Assembly (NCBI GenBank): GCA_950022655.1
Contig: OX465583.1
Span: forward strand, 33,631,360-33,695,359
Source: Alentia gelatinosa
Taxonomy: Eukaryota > Annelida > Polychaeta > Phyllodocida > Polynoidae
Direction: 5' to 3'
Length of the DNA: 64,000 nucleotides
A program made the position numbers and the translations under genes. Every line of letters starts with the position of its first letter. The stretch's first letter is position 1. The notes under the pieces are model-generated. The model saw nothing but the letters and a program-made list of their open reading frames with translations. It ran no database searches and was not told the DNA's origin. This document shows positions 12,453 through 22,904 of the stretch, piece after piece.

Positions 12453-12597
12453 AAAGGATGCCAGGTTTTCTGTTGATTCTTGTTTCCCGATTTTATTATA
12501 GTAAAATACTTTCTCATCATATTAGCACGTGATATTAGAGATAAAGAATTGAGATCCAGAAATAGTACCTTTTTCTATACTTCACTGGCATCTCTGA
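12453..12597. mobile_element. MITE of a three-copy family, copy A
   Basis: This is a 145-bp A+T-rich element. Its left end reads GGATGCCAGGTTTTC and its right end CTTCACTGGCATCTCTG, the inverted form of the same terminus. Copies B (33206-33341) and C (40236-40379) have similar length and the same ends. The left terminus of this copy has diverged from CAGAGATGCC. No coding capacity is present. Confidence 0.6.
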
Positions 12598-13461
12598 TTA
12601 TTGTAGCTAGTGTATACCCAAGGCACAGAAGGCACATACAGGTCCCGATGTTAGCCTGCTCTACCGCTGTACCCTGAGCTGCTCATACCAGCTCCTTATT
12701 AGTGATAGCCAATCCCGCCAAGGGGCGTGGCTGTTTCATTTTATTAGTGGCTCTAGGATGGGAGCAGCTCAGCTAGACCCAGAATGAATGAGGGATTACC
12801 GGAAAACTCATAAAGTGTGCCCTCACTACATCTCACGAGGTATGGTTCTGATACAGTATTTGTATACATGGTAGAGATAAGACACGTTGAGTGGATACAT
12901 GCACGCAAAATTCACACGAAAAAGATCTACTTACATGATTTAGGCCCTGGTTACTTTTGTGTTGAAGTAATGTATCACTGCCATGCTCCGTTTCGGTCAT
13001 TGAAAAATTTGAAATGGAAACCTCAGTAAAAGTTATGTGATATTTCATAATCACACCTATTGTATGCCGCTGTGTAAAATATCAGATTTTTCCCTCTGGA
13101 AACATAACATGAACAGATAAAAAAGCAGTACAGGTAAAATAATCAGAAATATGGTAATAAGTCACTGCACATGGAAACATGAAGGGGGATTTCGAAATAT
13201 GTTCCTTAGACTCTCTTTAGTCAAGAAATAAACGAAGAGGATATCGTAAAACGATTTTCCCTTTTTGGGAGCCAATTAAATATTATTCAATTTTCATGTA
13301 CTAATCCATGCTTTTATTCACATCCCAAATCCCTAAATGATATTACTATATACCTGTGAGCGAATGTCTATGAAATAATACCCCCCATGACGGAGGGCTG
13401 TAGTGAATGGCATAGGGGTTGTACACTTAATGAAACGACGTTTTAAACGAGTAGGAGGTAT
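12598..13461. other. Non-coding stretch with a pair of dyad motifs
   Basis: Nothing coding is supported. Two GAGCWGCTC motifs flank a short G+C-richer patch (12676-12770). The open frames at 12817-13029 (+) and 12833-13054 (-) overlap on opposite strands and show no domain. Confidence 0.5.
12676..12770. promoter_or_regulatory. Two dyad motifs GAGCWGCTC
   Basis: Exact copies at 12676-12684 and 12762-12770, 86 bp apart. Confidence 0.5.
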
Positions 13462-13628
13462 ATAGTAATAAGAAAACGTTGTGATTGGGCCTGTACGGTA
13501 TCCGTTCTCGGTCTTTTGATGAAAAAATACGGCCCTCCCGCCTGCGGTGTCGGGCCTTATTTTTCATCAAATGACCTCAAACGGCCATCCGTACGGGCTC
13601 AGTAACCACATTTTCTCATAGTATTTCA
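13462..13628. mobile_element. Foldback element with strong central hairpin
   Basis: The inner arms 13514-13535 and 13552-13571 pair almost perfectly (TTTGATGAAAAA...GGCCC) around a 16-base loop. Pairing continues outward with mismatches to roughly 13462 and 13628, including GTACGG near 13493 against CCGTAC near 13589. The most likely explanation is a MITE or foldback element. A hairpin RNA precursor is possible but not supported by any known miRNA sequence. Confidence 0.6.
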
Positions 13629-14540
13629 AGGTAGCGTCTAGCTGGAGGTGGTTCTGTTCTAGCCTCATCGTATACGTATAGACCATAAATGATAAAATCC
13701 AGGGAGCTTACATTATAGATCACCTGTACTTTAATCAGCTTACCACAGAAATTGTAAAATGTAAGCCGATCTCTTATGAAAAGGAAATGGAAAATAGGAA
13801 CCTAATTATTGTGCTCCTCTGAATGCAGTCACCTACTTAATGCCACTTGACCGTTTTAGTCAACTAATTGTGATATCATATAACTTAATCTCCACCCTAT
13901 ATTAATTATCGCATCTACTATTAGTACCTTTTACTAATTAGTTTGCGCTTTTGCGAACAGAGGATGAATGGTCACAGGATACAGACTGTACATGACCTTG
14001 CAGAGATACGGTTGCCCTCTTTTAGAAAGACAGAATCTCGACTTTTTTCCTGTCAATGTGTAAGATATTTATGCTCGTTATGTACAGTGGCGCTGTTCAG
14101 GAACTGCCTCTGGCTGGTTTTCCAAGGTCAGTTACACCCGACTCGAGACTGACACGAGAAAACACTACAACACTGACACCTATCAAGGTCTTGGTAAAAC
14201 TAAGCTGCATATGTCGGCGATAGTGGGGGGTGTGTCTGTATGTCTGCATCTTTGTACCTATGTCTCTGGGTATCTGCCTTTATGTCTATGTCTGTGTATT
14301 AGAGAATTCGATACAAACGTGGATAGTTCGTCCGTGGTTGCACATATATAACGGTCTATATAATTGTAGCGTAGACATCCTAAAAGATATTGTAGTTGGG
14401 GATATGAGGGAAAGACTTTCTTGCTTCAGCCGTAACTGACTTCAGAATGACACTGTCCGAAAAGAAAAGAAAATGTATATCGCAACTGGAGTTTGTGGAA
14501 GATAGGGGTAATTATTCCCCATTTAGTATGATCAAAACTT
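13629..14540. other. Non-coding stretch, nothing recognised
   Basis: The stretch is A+T-rich DNA with one TGTCT-rich low-complexity patch near 14230-14300. The open frames at 13943-14152 and 14230-14439 have no recognisable features. Confidence 0.5.
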
Positions 14541-14730
14541 AATTCCATTGTTCCGATTTCACTCTCGATGTTGTTCAGATGTACTCCAGTTTCAGTCCTG
14601 GCACCAAAACTTGCCTCTGTCTGCTGTTTGTCTGGAGCCCATCGGCATAATGGAATAGGGTATGTGGGCGTCAGGACAACAACTGGAGTACATCTGGACC
14701 ACATCGGGAGTGAAATCGGCGCAATGGAAT
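14541..14730. mobile_element. MITE with ~50-bp terminal inverted repeats and A-rich end
   Basis: The left arm 14541-14590 (AATTCCATTG...CTCCAGT) matches the reverse complement of 14681-14730 (AACTGGAGTA...CAATGGAAT) with few mismatches, and weaker pairing extends inward. An A-run and a TA-rich tract follow at 14731-14758. An internal partial copy of the terminus lies near 14640-14658. There is no coding capacity. Confidence 0.7.
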
Positions 14731-14758
14731 AAAAAAAAAATATATATACATATATATT

Positions 14759-17700
14759 CTAAATTACCCTTGACGGTGTGGATGGTGGGGAATGTTGACT
14801 GATTTAGACGTATGTAAAATCTCTCCCGTTGAAATATAGAAATATATACTATCCACTTTAGTCCTTTTATATACACTTGGTGTGAGTCCTGATCTATTTT
14901 CTCTATTCGGGACATCTAAGTCTACTCTATTCAGAGCATCCGCACTCACCCCTCGACCAAAGGCCATGAACCTGTACAACCAACACTATACGGAAATGTC
15001 TATTTAGAAACCTCTCTATGATGGTTCAAGCGAGCAGTCTATTTCTTTCTTGCTCGCTAATGGATCCAATAAATGGTAAACTGCAGTCTTTACTGCTTTG
15101 AATGATGTGCCGTTCACATTTTTAATGGGTGTCCATTAAAGATTTTGCCCACTTGTAAGGGTTTCACATCACCTTAAAGTGCACCTATGGAAAGGCGATA
15201 GTTAGAGGACAGAGGTGCCCACTTCACGGAGAAGCTATCCCTTTGAGAGCATACCGAGCGTCTTGCCCCTTATTAAGGAGACGCAAACTGTCCCTAGGTT
15301 CATCTATAAGTGCTTCTGAGGAGATAGGTGAGCCCTGCTCTTCCCTTATGGTCATTATAGAAGCGTAACACCTAAATAGTGAGAATACCATGGTGCGGGT
15401 AATGCAATTACGCCGAACACGGCTTCTATACGCCAGGGGCGGGAGCGATTAACGTAAGGTGGGGTTAGTAGCATCCTAAGCCACCGGAAGCTCTTTATGA
15501 TGTGTATTACGGGGCTATTTACAGACAACTAGTAGAAAACCGCGCAGTTTTATTAGTATACTAATAGCAGGCTAGTGTTATTGTCCAACGTCACCCATAT
15601 CATATAGCTATAATTGTTTCCGAATATCCTAAGATAGAAGGTGTTCCACTTTCCAATACTACTGACGCTGCCTTGGGCTAAACGGGATTCAGAAACTCAT
15701 GGCATAAAAAGCTTTGAATAAACAGGAACAAACAACTCTCTACGCGAATTTACGTTGTTTTAATTTATAGAACAGATTTGTCGTCCCTAGTTTTGATAGA
15801 TCAGCTGTACCCTAGATAAGATATTTAGCTGGAAACACATTCTTGGAATGTCATAATGATCTTTCCAATCTGAATTTTCTAGTAGAAATCCATGCTATTT
15901 AGAAAGGCCTAGCAGATACTAGTCTTTAAAGGTAATATGATTAAGTGAATCTAGAAAACAAAAGAGAAAAGAAACCAGAAAGGATCAGGTATCACGCAAC
16001 TTTTTTCAGTTAAACCATTAAAATCAAATTATCGTAAAAGGGAAGACTGCAACTTGAGCCAGCGCAGTTGTGATCTGCAAGTTGTATTTGTTAACATGCG
16101 GACATGGAAAAACAACCAAGAGCACAGGCATGTCAAATATTATAGGAATGCAATATCTACTAACGAGTCTCACCCGTTACCAGGACTGGATCGCCGCGAA
16201 ACCGCAGCGGCACCAGGCCACCAACAGGCGCCGAAAATGCCGTCAGGCCACCTCAATATGCGGATATTCCGTCAGGCCGGAGATTATTTCTAAATTCATC
16301 GCCTCATAAATGTATTCACCGGAAAACGATGGAAATGTTAGCTATGGGCATCTCACTTTCTGATGGTTCTGGAGATCATGCAAAACAAGGATCGACTCAT
16401 GCTTACACAGCACAAAATAACAATGGTTTATAGCTAATTGGTTTTTAACGAGCCGGGGCCTCTGGTGGAAAGCCCCGAGTCTACGGACTTTGAAGCATTA
16501 ACATTCCATATCAGGGGTCTGATGGTCGAGGTTAGCCTACCCTCCGTATCCCTTGGTAAAACTCCGCCTTCTGGATCGCCACAGTTTAGGGGTAAACATA
16601 AGCTCTTTTTTCCGGCTTTGGCGTCTGGAACACATTTCCCCTGTATACCAAAGAGGTGTGATAAATGTGCCCCGAAGTTGAAGTGTCTCGTTAATCCCTC
16701 CCCATCCCGCAACCCTCTGGATAGAATAGAGACATCGATTCTCCTCATACATGCTAAGTTTGTCTACTTCATGGAATCTATAATTTGAAAGCTTAGTTAT
16801 GCACACACCGTCTCGGTGGAGCAGGGTGGTACACAATAATTATTGTTCACTCACTTAGACTTGTCATATTTTATCGCAATCATCCTTCCTTGGAACAGAG
16901 AATCGTTTGTCATGAAGCTTCGAATGTATTTGATTACATTAATTTGATAATACAACTCTTGCGATGAAATTATATCAGATCCACTGCAGCCCACCCCCAC
17001 CCTAACCCTTTTAAGTTCTGAAGCAGCAAACCATACGTACATCATACATTTGTGTGCATGTATACTGAAGTCGGTACCGTGCAACTCTTTTCTGTTGTTG
17101 TCGGGTTAATATCAGACAATTTGGGTCAATAGAAAAGAGGAATTTTTAACATCACTGCTGCAAGTAAAAATCTAAATTAATAGTTTTCCTTTTAGGACTC
17201 ATGGAATATGGTGTGAGTCTTATAACTACATAGATAACATTTATAAGGCAATTATCCATCCTTTTATTATATTAAATGGTATGTGTTCCAGCAAATTGCC
17301 AGAATTACTTTCTGTGTTATCTGTGTAACTGGCTATCTATTCCCCTAGGGCTAGGCTATTTTAGGCTGGGTTAGGTTGCGTGCACATATACCCTCCCAAA
17401 GCGTGTGGTACGCATTAACCCTCCGTCTTCTCTTGTAAACGGGAAGGCAATTAAGAGGTCAGTCTCCTGTGTGGTGAACATGTAAATGGAATGTAAATTG
17501 GTTCATTTATATCTTCGAATGTCAGTATGGGCTTCTATGTAAATTAGTTTCACTGTGAATATATACATGTTTATAGGTGTGACTTTCTATTTACTCACCT
17601 TCTCCTTTGAATTAATTTGAATAATCTTCTCGTGAGATGTCTTGGGCATGGAAGATATATATAGGAAAAGGTGTAGAAACTCGGGATACTCGTCAAATAG

Positions 17701-19365
17701 AAAATTTTGTAATGAATATTCTGTATGATGGGTTCTTCTCTAACTGCATTTTTACAGCAAGAAAAGAACGATACAAAATGATTTATGTAATAAGATATAT
17801 AATTATGTCTTTAGATAAACCTGCTTTAAAAGAATATATTTATATATATAATTTCATGTAATGCCTCCAAAGAATTCCGCTAATTCTTGGGAAAAACCGT
17901 CCGGTAATTCCATCTAATATCGGTCTATAGCTGAACCTTAGACGTATGATACAAACATCGATTCACAAAATCAGATATGTTTATATAATTTGTCCGTCTA
18001 GTATCAGAAATAGTGATTTTTAGAGATAGTTCAGTGTACGAATAATCAATACAAAGGACGTGGACACTTCATACTAAACCACTATTCCTTGAGAATTCAT
18101 CTAGCTCTCTATAAAAAACGTTCCTAGTTTAGGTTACTATATATACACAGCCTGTATTCATCTGACGTGTATCGTGTCCATCTCGACTCTTCTGGCTCAC
18201 TTGTATAGCCTCAGGCAGGTGGTCCTCAAGGGGGTCAAGGTCAGTAGGTCAAACCGCTTCGCCTGTGAAGTACCTCACCTTGATGTTCCATTAAGTGTGC
18301 AGTTTGCTATACAAACCCCCATCTGTCAATCGAAGGATACAGCCAGGCACAGGTCTGCTGTGCGATCACGAGTTTACCACCTACTGTGCCCTATTTTACC
18401 CAATTTGAAAAGGTGCCACCTCATTTGAAAGGGTGAGGGTGGTTGATGGCTAGTGTGGATCCCTGAGACCTGCTGGTTTTATTTGCTCCAGCCCGCCCAC
18501 CAACCACTCACGAAGAGAAAAAGCGTAGATATGTCCTCTTTACTTACTACGCGTTGGTTATTACGAGCGAAGATGAAGGCTAGTTCAGTTCTAATCCTCC
18601 AGGCGGCGCCACGGTCCATAGGCAATCTCACTGGTGATGTGAAAAGGTCTCCAAGGCACAGCTGCAAGGAGCATGCTTAGTTTAACACAGGCCATGGTTA
18701 TTCGTTTGATGTATACAAGACCCAGCAACCTTGTGGTACCAAAAGTAGTTTGGTGTGTCTTATCAACCGGTACCCTTGGTATTATAAGGACGTAGTAAGA
18801 CAGCACGATCTCAATGTTTTTGAAACTACGTATACAAACTGACTAACTATATTTGTAGTTAACTTTCACATATTCCATTTTATCGGTCTCCAATCTGTCC
18901 ATCAACTCAACTGCAAAAAGATGGAATATCCCATTACGCAATATATAGCATACTGAAATTTGCCATATGGGAAACTCAGGCAACACTCAAGCCATTGCCA
19001 TCATGTCTGTGGGAAATGGCGTCAGATTCTGACAACCATGCCCAGCTGGCCCCCTCGACATACACGACCTTCGTGCGGTAGTCAGTGGCGTGTGTCAGCG
19101 CTATTCGTGCGCCTACTATAAGCTCACATCAAGCTGCTCAATTTCTGCCGACTTAGTGGACGGGTTGTGGGAGCAACTCCCTGCTCGGGTAAAAATCAAT
19201 GAGCAATCTGTGGGTTGTCGTGTGGGCCGGACTGCAACCAATGCAGCTAAAAGGAGGACATGGGGTCCAGGACCTGTGATTCAAGTCAGTGACCGGCGCA
19301 ACACAAGTAGCTATGTGACTGGGCATCGATGCTGGTGTGTGACACATACTCACGGATATCTGCGA
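14759..19365. other. Long unique non-coding stretch, nothing recognised
   Basis: I examined the open frames here (for example 16434-16788 on both strands, 18174-18428 +, 18453-18680 +) and found no domain, no splice context and no repeat homology. Base composition is mixed, with no strong low-complexity run. Confidence 0.5.
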
Positions 19366-20420
19366 CCAGGCTGTAGGCTGTGTCTAACACCAGGCTGTGA
19401 TGTGCATCTGTCTCCAGGCTGTGGTGTATGTCTGTGTCTAGGCTGTGGTATGTATCAATAACTACCATGTCAGTGTCTCTGACTGTTAACTATGTCTATT
19501 GTAAATCTATATTATATAATTCTCTAATGTTTAGTGAGTCTGCAGTCATACCACCTGATCGATATGTGTCCCAACTGTGGTGTGCGTTTATGACCAGACT
19601 TTTCTATATGACTAGATTGTTATATGTGTCTGTGATCAAATCATTAATATGTTAGTGATCACGCTTTAGTTTGTTACCGATGTCTTCAATCAGGAACCTA
19701 GGTCCTATCATGCATTTTGAGACGTAAGGTATTCCTCTGTCATCAGACACGGTATGATCTATGACCAGGTTGTGGTGTTTGCTTATAACCTAGGTGGTAA
19801 CATACATAGATCTTTGACCAGGCTGTGGGGTATGCTTATAACTTAGACTGTCATATACAAAGATCTATGACCAGGTTGTGGTGTGTGTTTATCGCCCAAA
19901 CTGTAACACAAATAGATCTATGACCAGGTTGTGGTGCGTGTTTGTAACCCAGACTGTAACACGCATAGATCTATGACCAGGTTATAATGTTTGCTTGTTG
20001 CAGCCTGTGACAGTCCCATTGATATTTGTAACCCAGGCTGTATCACCCATATATCTATGACCAGGTTGTAATGTGACAGCCAGGTCAATGTTTGTAACCT
20101 AAGCTAAAATACACATATATCTATGACCAGGCTGTAATGTTTGCTTGATGTGGCCTCTGACAGTCCGGTTGATGTTTGTAACCCCGGCTGCATCACACAT
20201 AGATCTATGACCAGGCTGTAATGTTTGCTCGATGTGGCTTCTGACAGTCTGGTTGATGTTTGTAACCCCGGCTGCATCACACATAGATCTATGACCAGGC
20301 TGTAATGTTTGCTTGATGTGGCCTGTGGCAGCCTGGTTGATGTTTGTAACCCAGGCTGTATCACACATAGATCTATGACTAGGCTGTAATGTTTGCTTAA
20401 TGTGGCCTGTGGCAGCCCGG
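19366..20420. repeat. Minisatellite with changing unit length (53 bp, then 84 bp)
   Basis: The tandem core is ATCTATGACCAGGCTGT. Core starts at 19757, 19810, 19863, 19916 and 19969 are exactly 53 bp apart. Later starts at 20053, 20119, 20203, 20287 and 20371 are 84, 66, 84, 84 and 84 bp apart. The 84-bp unit is the 53-bp unit plus about 31 bp containing GATGTGGCCTGTG. A looser, shorter-period version of CCAGGCTGT begins near 19366. The minus-strand open frames at 20099-20466 are translations of this repeat, not genes. Confidence 0.85.
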
Positions 20421-22711
20421 TCAGAGCAAGATTAGAGGCCCGTACTGTGTCGCCGCCTCTTGGCACTGTTGGGAAACATGCGACCGGGGTAGGTCGGTGG
20501 GATTTCCATGTAAATTGTGATTGCAGGAAAGCCCGACTACCGATTCCTGCATGACTATGGGGACGGGCCAGGGGAGGGGTTCAGCAAGCCCTGGATGGAT
20601 GCAGGGGGTTGCCGGGGGTTGATTGATAGCATGCAGTGCACGTGGGTCTCGTGTTTGTAAAAGACAGGTTTATTGAGGTGTGCTACGTGGTGACTACTCA
20701 GTGAGAGATGGGACTGGTAGGGCCTTAGTGATGAGGATATAGGTTGTCAGGCTTGAGTATGGCAAGGATACAAGAAAAACAGTAGGACCTTACCCAGTGG
20801 AGTGTCAGCAATCCGAGGAGAGGTTGTAAAACTATTCATACTCCATAAGGAAACCACTGGAGCATGTTATCCTATCACAGTACTACGTGATAGGTGTTTG
20901 CAATATGTGTCCTCTGTGTTGGGGGTTATCCGGCTTTAAGGTCATTGGGAAAAGGATAATTTCCATCAAGACAAGTTCATTCAATGGTCATCTCAGTTAT
21001 ATCCCAAAAGATCTCATTGATCATTTATAGAGTGCGGTTTAATTTACCGTTTCAGATCAGGAGAACCCGAAAGGCATCTTTTACGACAACTATATATCAA
21101 ATCGCCTCTTTGTAGAGGATGATATAAAGATCCGCAATAAATCATCCGGCGGAAGAAAATTGACGGAGAATTAATAGTTTTCTTGACTACATTTGGCTTT
21201 CACCTTCTAGTTTTTATCACCGCTGGATCCGGCGTGATTTATCCTTGTCTGGCATTCTGCCCGGCACCAGCATCGTTCCCGTGACGTGGTGATCCATCAA
21301 GGGCATTGCCGTTGTCCTTTCCTTTGTTTCATCCTGACAACACCTTTTTTCCTTATTACATGTTTAACTATGATGAATGCACCGGCAATGCTTAAAAAAC
21401 AAATGGTGATATATTTTCAAGCCGTATCGGGAAAGGTGGTATTTAGGTAAATCCGATAGAGTATTTATGTATATAGCGTACAGAAAGATTCAATCTTTTC
21501 GCATACATAAAGAGGAATGCACCATTTTTTGTATTTGATAGCTGACTTCAGAGGTCCTTCTGTAAGATAACCATAAACTCATCAAAATGAGTGCAACAAG
21601 TTTTGTGTCCGCTATTAGATGCTGATTCTGCCACATTTCACCAGGTGGCACCACAGCTGTTTCCTGTCATAGTCGTCTGCTCTCGGTATTTGCTCAAATA
21701 GAAAGAGGAAACTAAACTTCAATCTCTAGATTCAATCTCTGCTGTAGGCAGTAGTGGGAAATATCAAACGCAGTTCATAGTTAGGGCTGATTTCATTGAC
21801 CATCCATTGTTTTGTGCTATTAGCTGGTAAAACTTGAATCTTTAGAGTTAGTTGCATCAAAATGTTTCCATAAGTCTTTTTCACTTAAATGTAGTTTGTA
21901 GCTGAGGTCCGTTTGTGTAATACTTTCAATATGAATAATCAATATACAACGTATTTGAATCATGATGACCGTTGTAGCTTCATATTCGCTGCATTTTGTA
22001 CTCGGCTGCATTTTAAACATTCAGTTTTACCATATATTTGGCTTCAAGTTATGAGACATTATAAGTAATCATGAAATATACCTAAAAGATCATGTATGTC
22101 ACTGATGAGATTAACAGTAATAACATATAGAGGACAGGTAATTCTTTCTGAAATATTCCCTGACGACTGAGAAATATGTCCAAGTAACATCACAAAATAA
22201 ATGTTTTCATTACAGCATTTGTCCATGTTTGAGCATTGTTGCCGGTAGAGTTGACGAGGCGGGGCCTGACGATGCCCTCATTACTGCACTGTTTGACCAT
22301 CACGTATCGCCTTATTGCTATTTGTAGGTCGCCAGAGGGCACTCCGGCCCGCTTCCATATCCCCTTAAACATTCAGAGTCAACAGATGTAAGTTGAGGCA
22401 CGACGTTGTAGTCCTGTGGTTATGAGTTTGTGATAAGGTTTATTGCTCCATACCATACTCATGTCCTCTACTAATAAGTCCTCTTTTGTCGCTTGCACCT
22501 CTTCTTGTTCTTCAAAGTCTTTCTGCATGGTTCCATTCCGACGGTCTCTGGCACGAGATAGATATAAGGGTGCGTCGTAATCCTAGACAGGAAAGCGTGC
22601 TTGTTTCGCTCATAGGTTATATTTTATTAGCACTATTTAAAAAAAAGAGGAAATTTCACCTTTTCACCTCGGTGGGCGGGGGTGCTCGGTTCCGAGGGGC
22701 AACCAACCTTC
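20421..22711. other. Non-coding stretch, nothing recognised
   Basis: No coding region or known repeat was seen. A weak CTCF-like site lies at 22329-22342. The open frames at 21820-22020 and 22190-22372 (-) are short and without features. Confidence 0.5.
22329..22342 (+). promoter_or_regulatory. CTCF-like site (weak)
   Basis: TCGCCAGAGGGCAC matches 12 of 14 consensus positions and lies 420 bp before the perfect site at 22762. Confidence 0.3.
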
Positions 22712-22725
22712 ATCACCATGGTAAC
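22712..22725. promoter_or_regulatory. RFX X-box-like site
   Basis: The sequence is ATCACCATGGTAAC, 12 of 14 positions of the palindromic RFX consensus GTTRCCATGGYAAC. It lies in a G+C-rich promoter-like patch, 37 bp from a perfect CTCF-like site. Confidence 0.35.
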
Positions 22726-22761
22726 CAGGGAAGGATCGCATCCTTTTAGCTCTCCGGGCTG

Positions 22762-22775
22762 CCACCAGATGGCGC
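22762..22775 (+). promoter_or_regulatory. CTCF-like site (perfect consensus match)
   Basis: CCACCAGATGGCGC matches all 14 positions of CCASYAGRKGGCRS. CTCF and its motif are conserved across many bilaterians. Binding here is an inference. Confidence 0.5.
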
Positions 22776-22834
22776 GGCGGGTGTAGCCGCACGGTGACAC
22801 CGCGTGGCGGGCAGTGAGGATACTATGTGCCTAC

Positions 22835-22904
22835 CTGGAGACTTGGTGTTTGAGTTGGAGAGGGCTGCTCGGCCCGGGGTTGGCAACACGAAGGAGCTGC
22901 TCAT
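22835..22904 (-). CDS. Candidate first coding exon on the minus strand, gene unknown
   Basis: On the minus strand an ATG at 22904 opens MSSSFVLPTPGRAALSNSNT and reads to a donor, CCAG|GTAGGC, with the exon ending at 22835 in phase 1. The frame stays open upstream for about 30 codons, containing LLSDDEINV, before an in-frame TGA, so the ATG is not forced. The region is G+C-rich and coding-like, and the dyad motif GAGCAGCTC overlaps the start codon. I do not recognise the protein and no second exon was found. It could equally be a conserved regulatory patch. Confidence 0.25.
22894..22902. promoter_or_regulatory. Dyad motif GAGCWGCTC
   Basis: Exact copy overlapping the ATG of the candidate minus-strand exon, 119 bp from a perfect CTCF-like site. 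Confidence 0.5.

Noticed and set aside
13514..13571. miRNA precursor
   Set aside because: The stem is plausible, but the arms match no miRNA I know and outer pairing continues as in a foldback transposon.
20053..20420. CRISPR array from regularly spaced repeats
   Set aside because: The spacers are themselves repeated, the unit is 84 bp, and the genome is eukaryotic.
20099..20466. Minus-strand open frames of 89 and 120 residues with repeated motifs
   Set aside because: They are translations of the 84-bp minisatellite, whose unit is a multiple of three and so keeps frames open.
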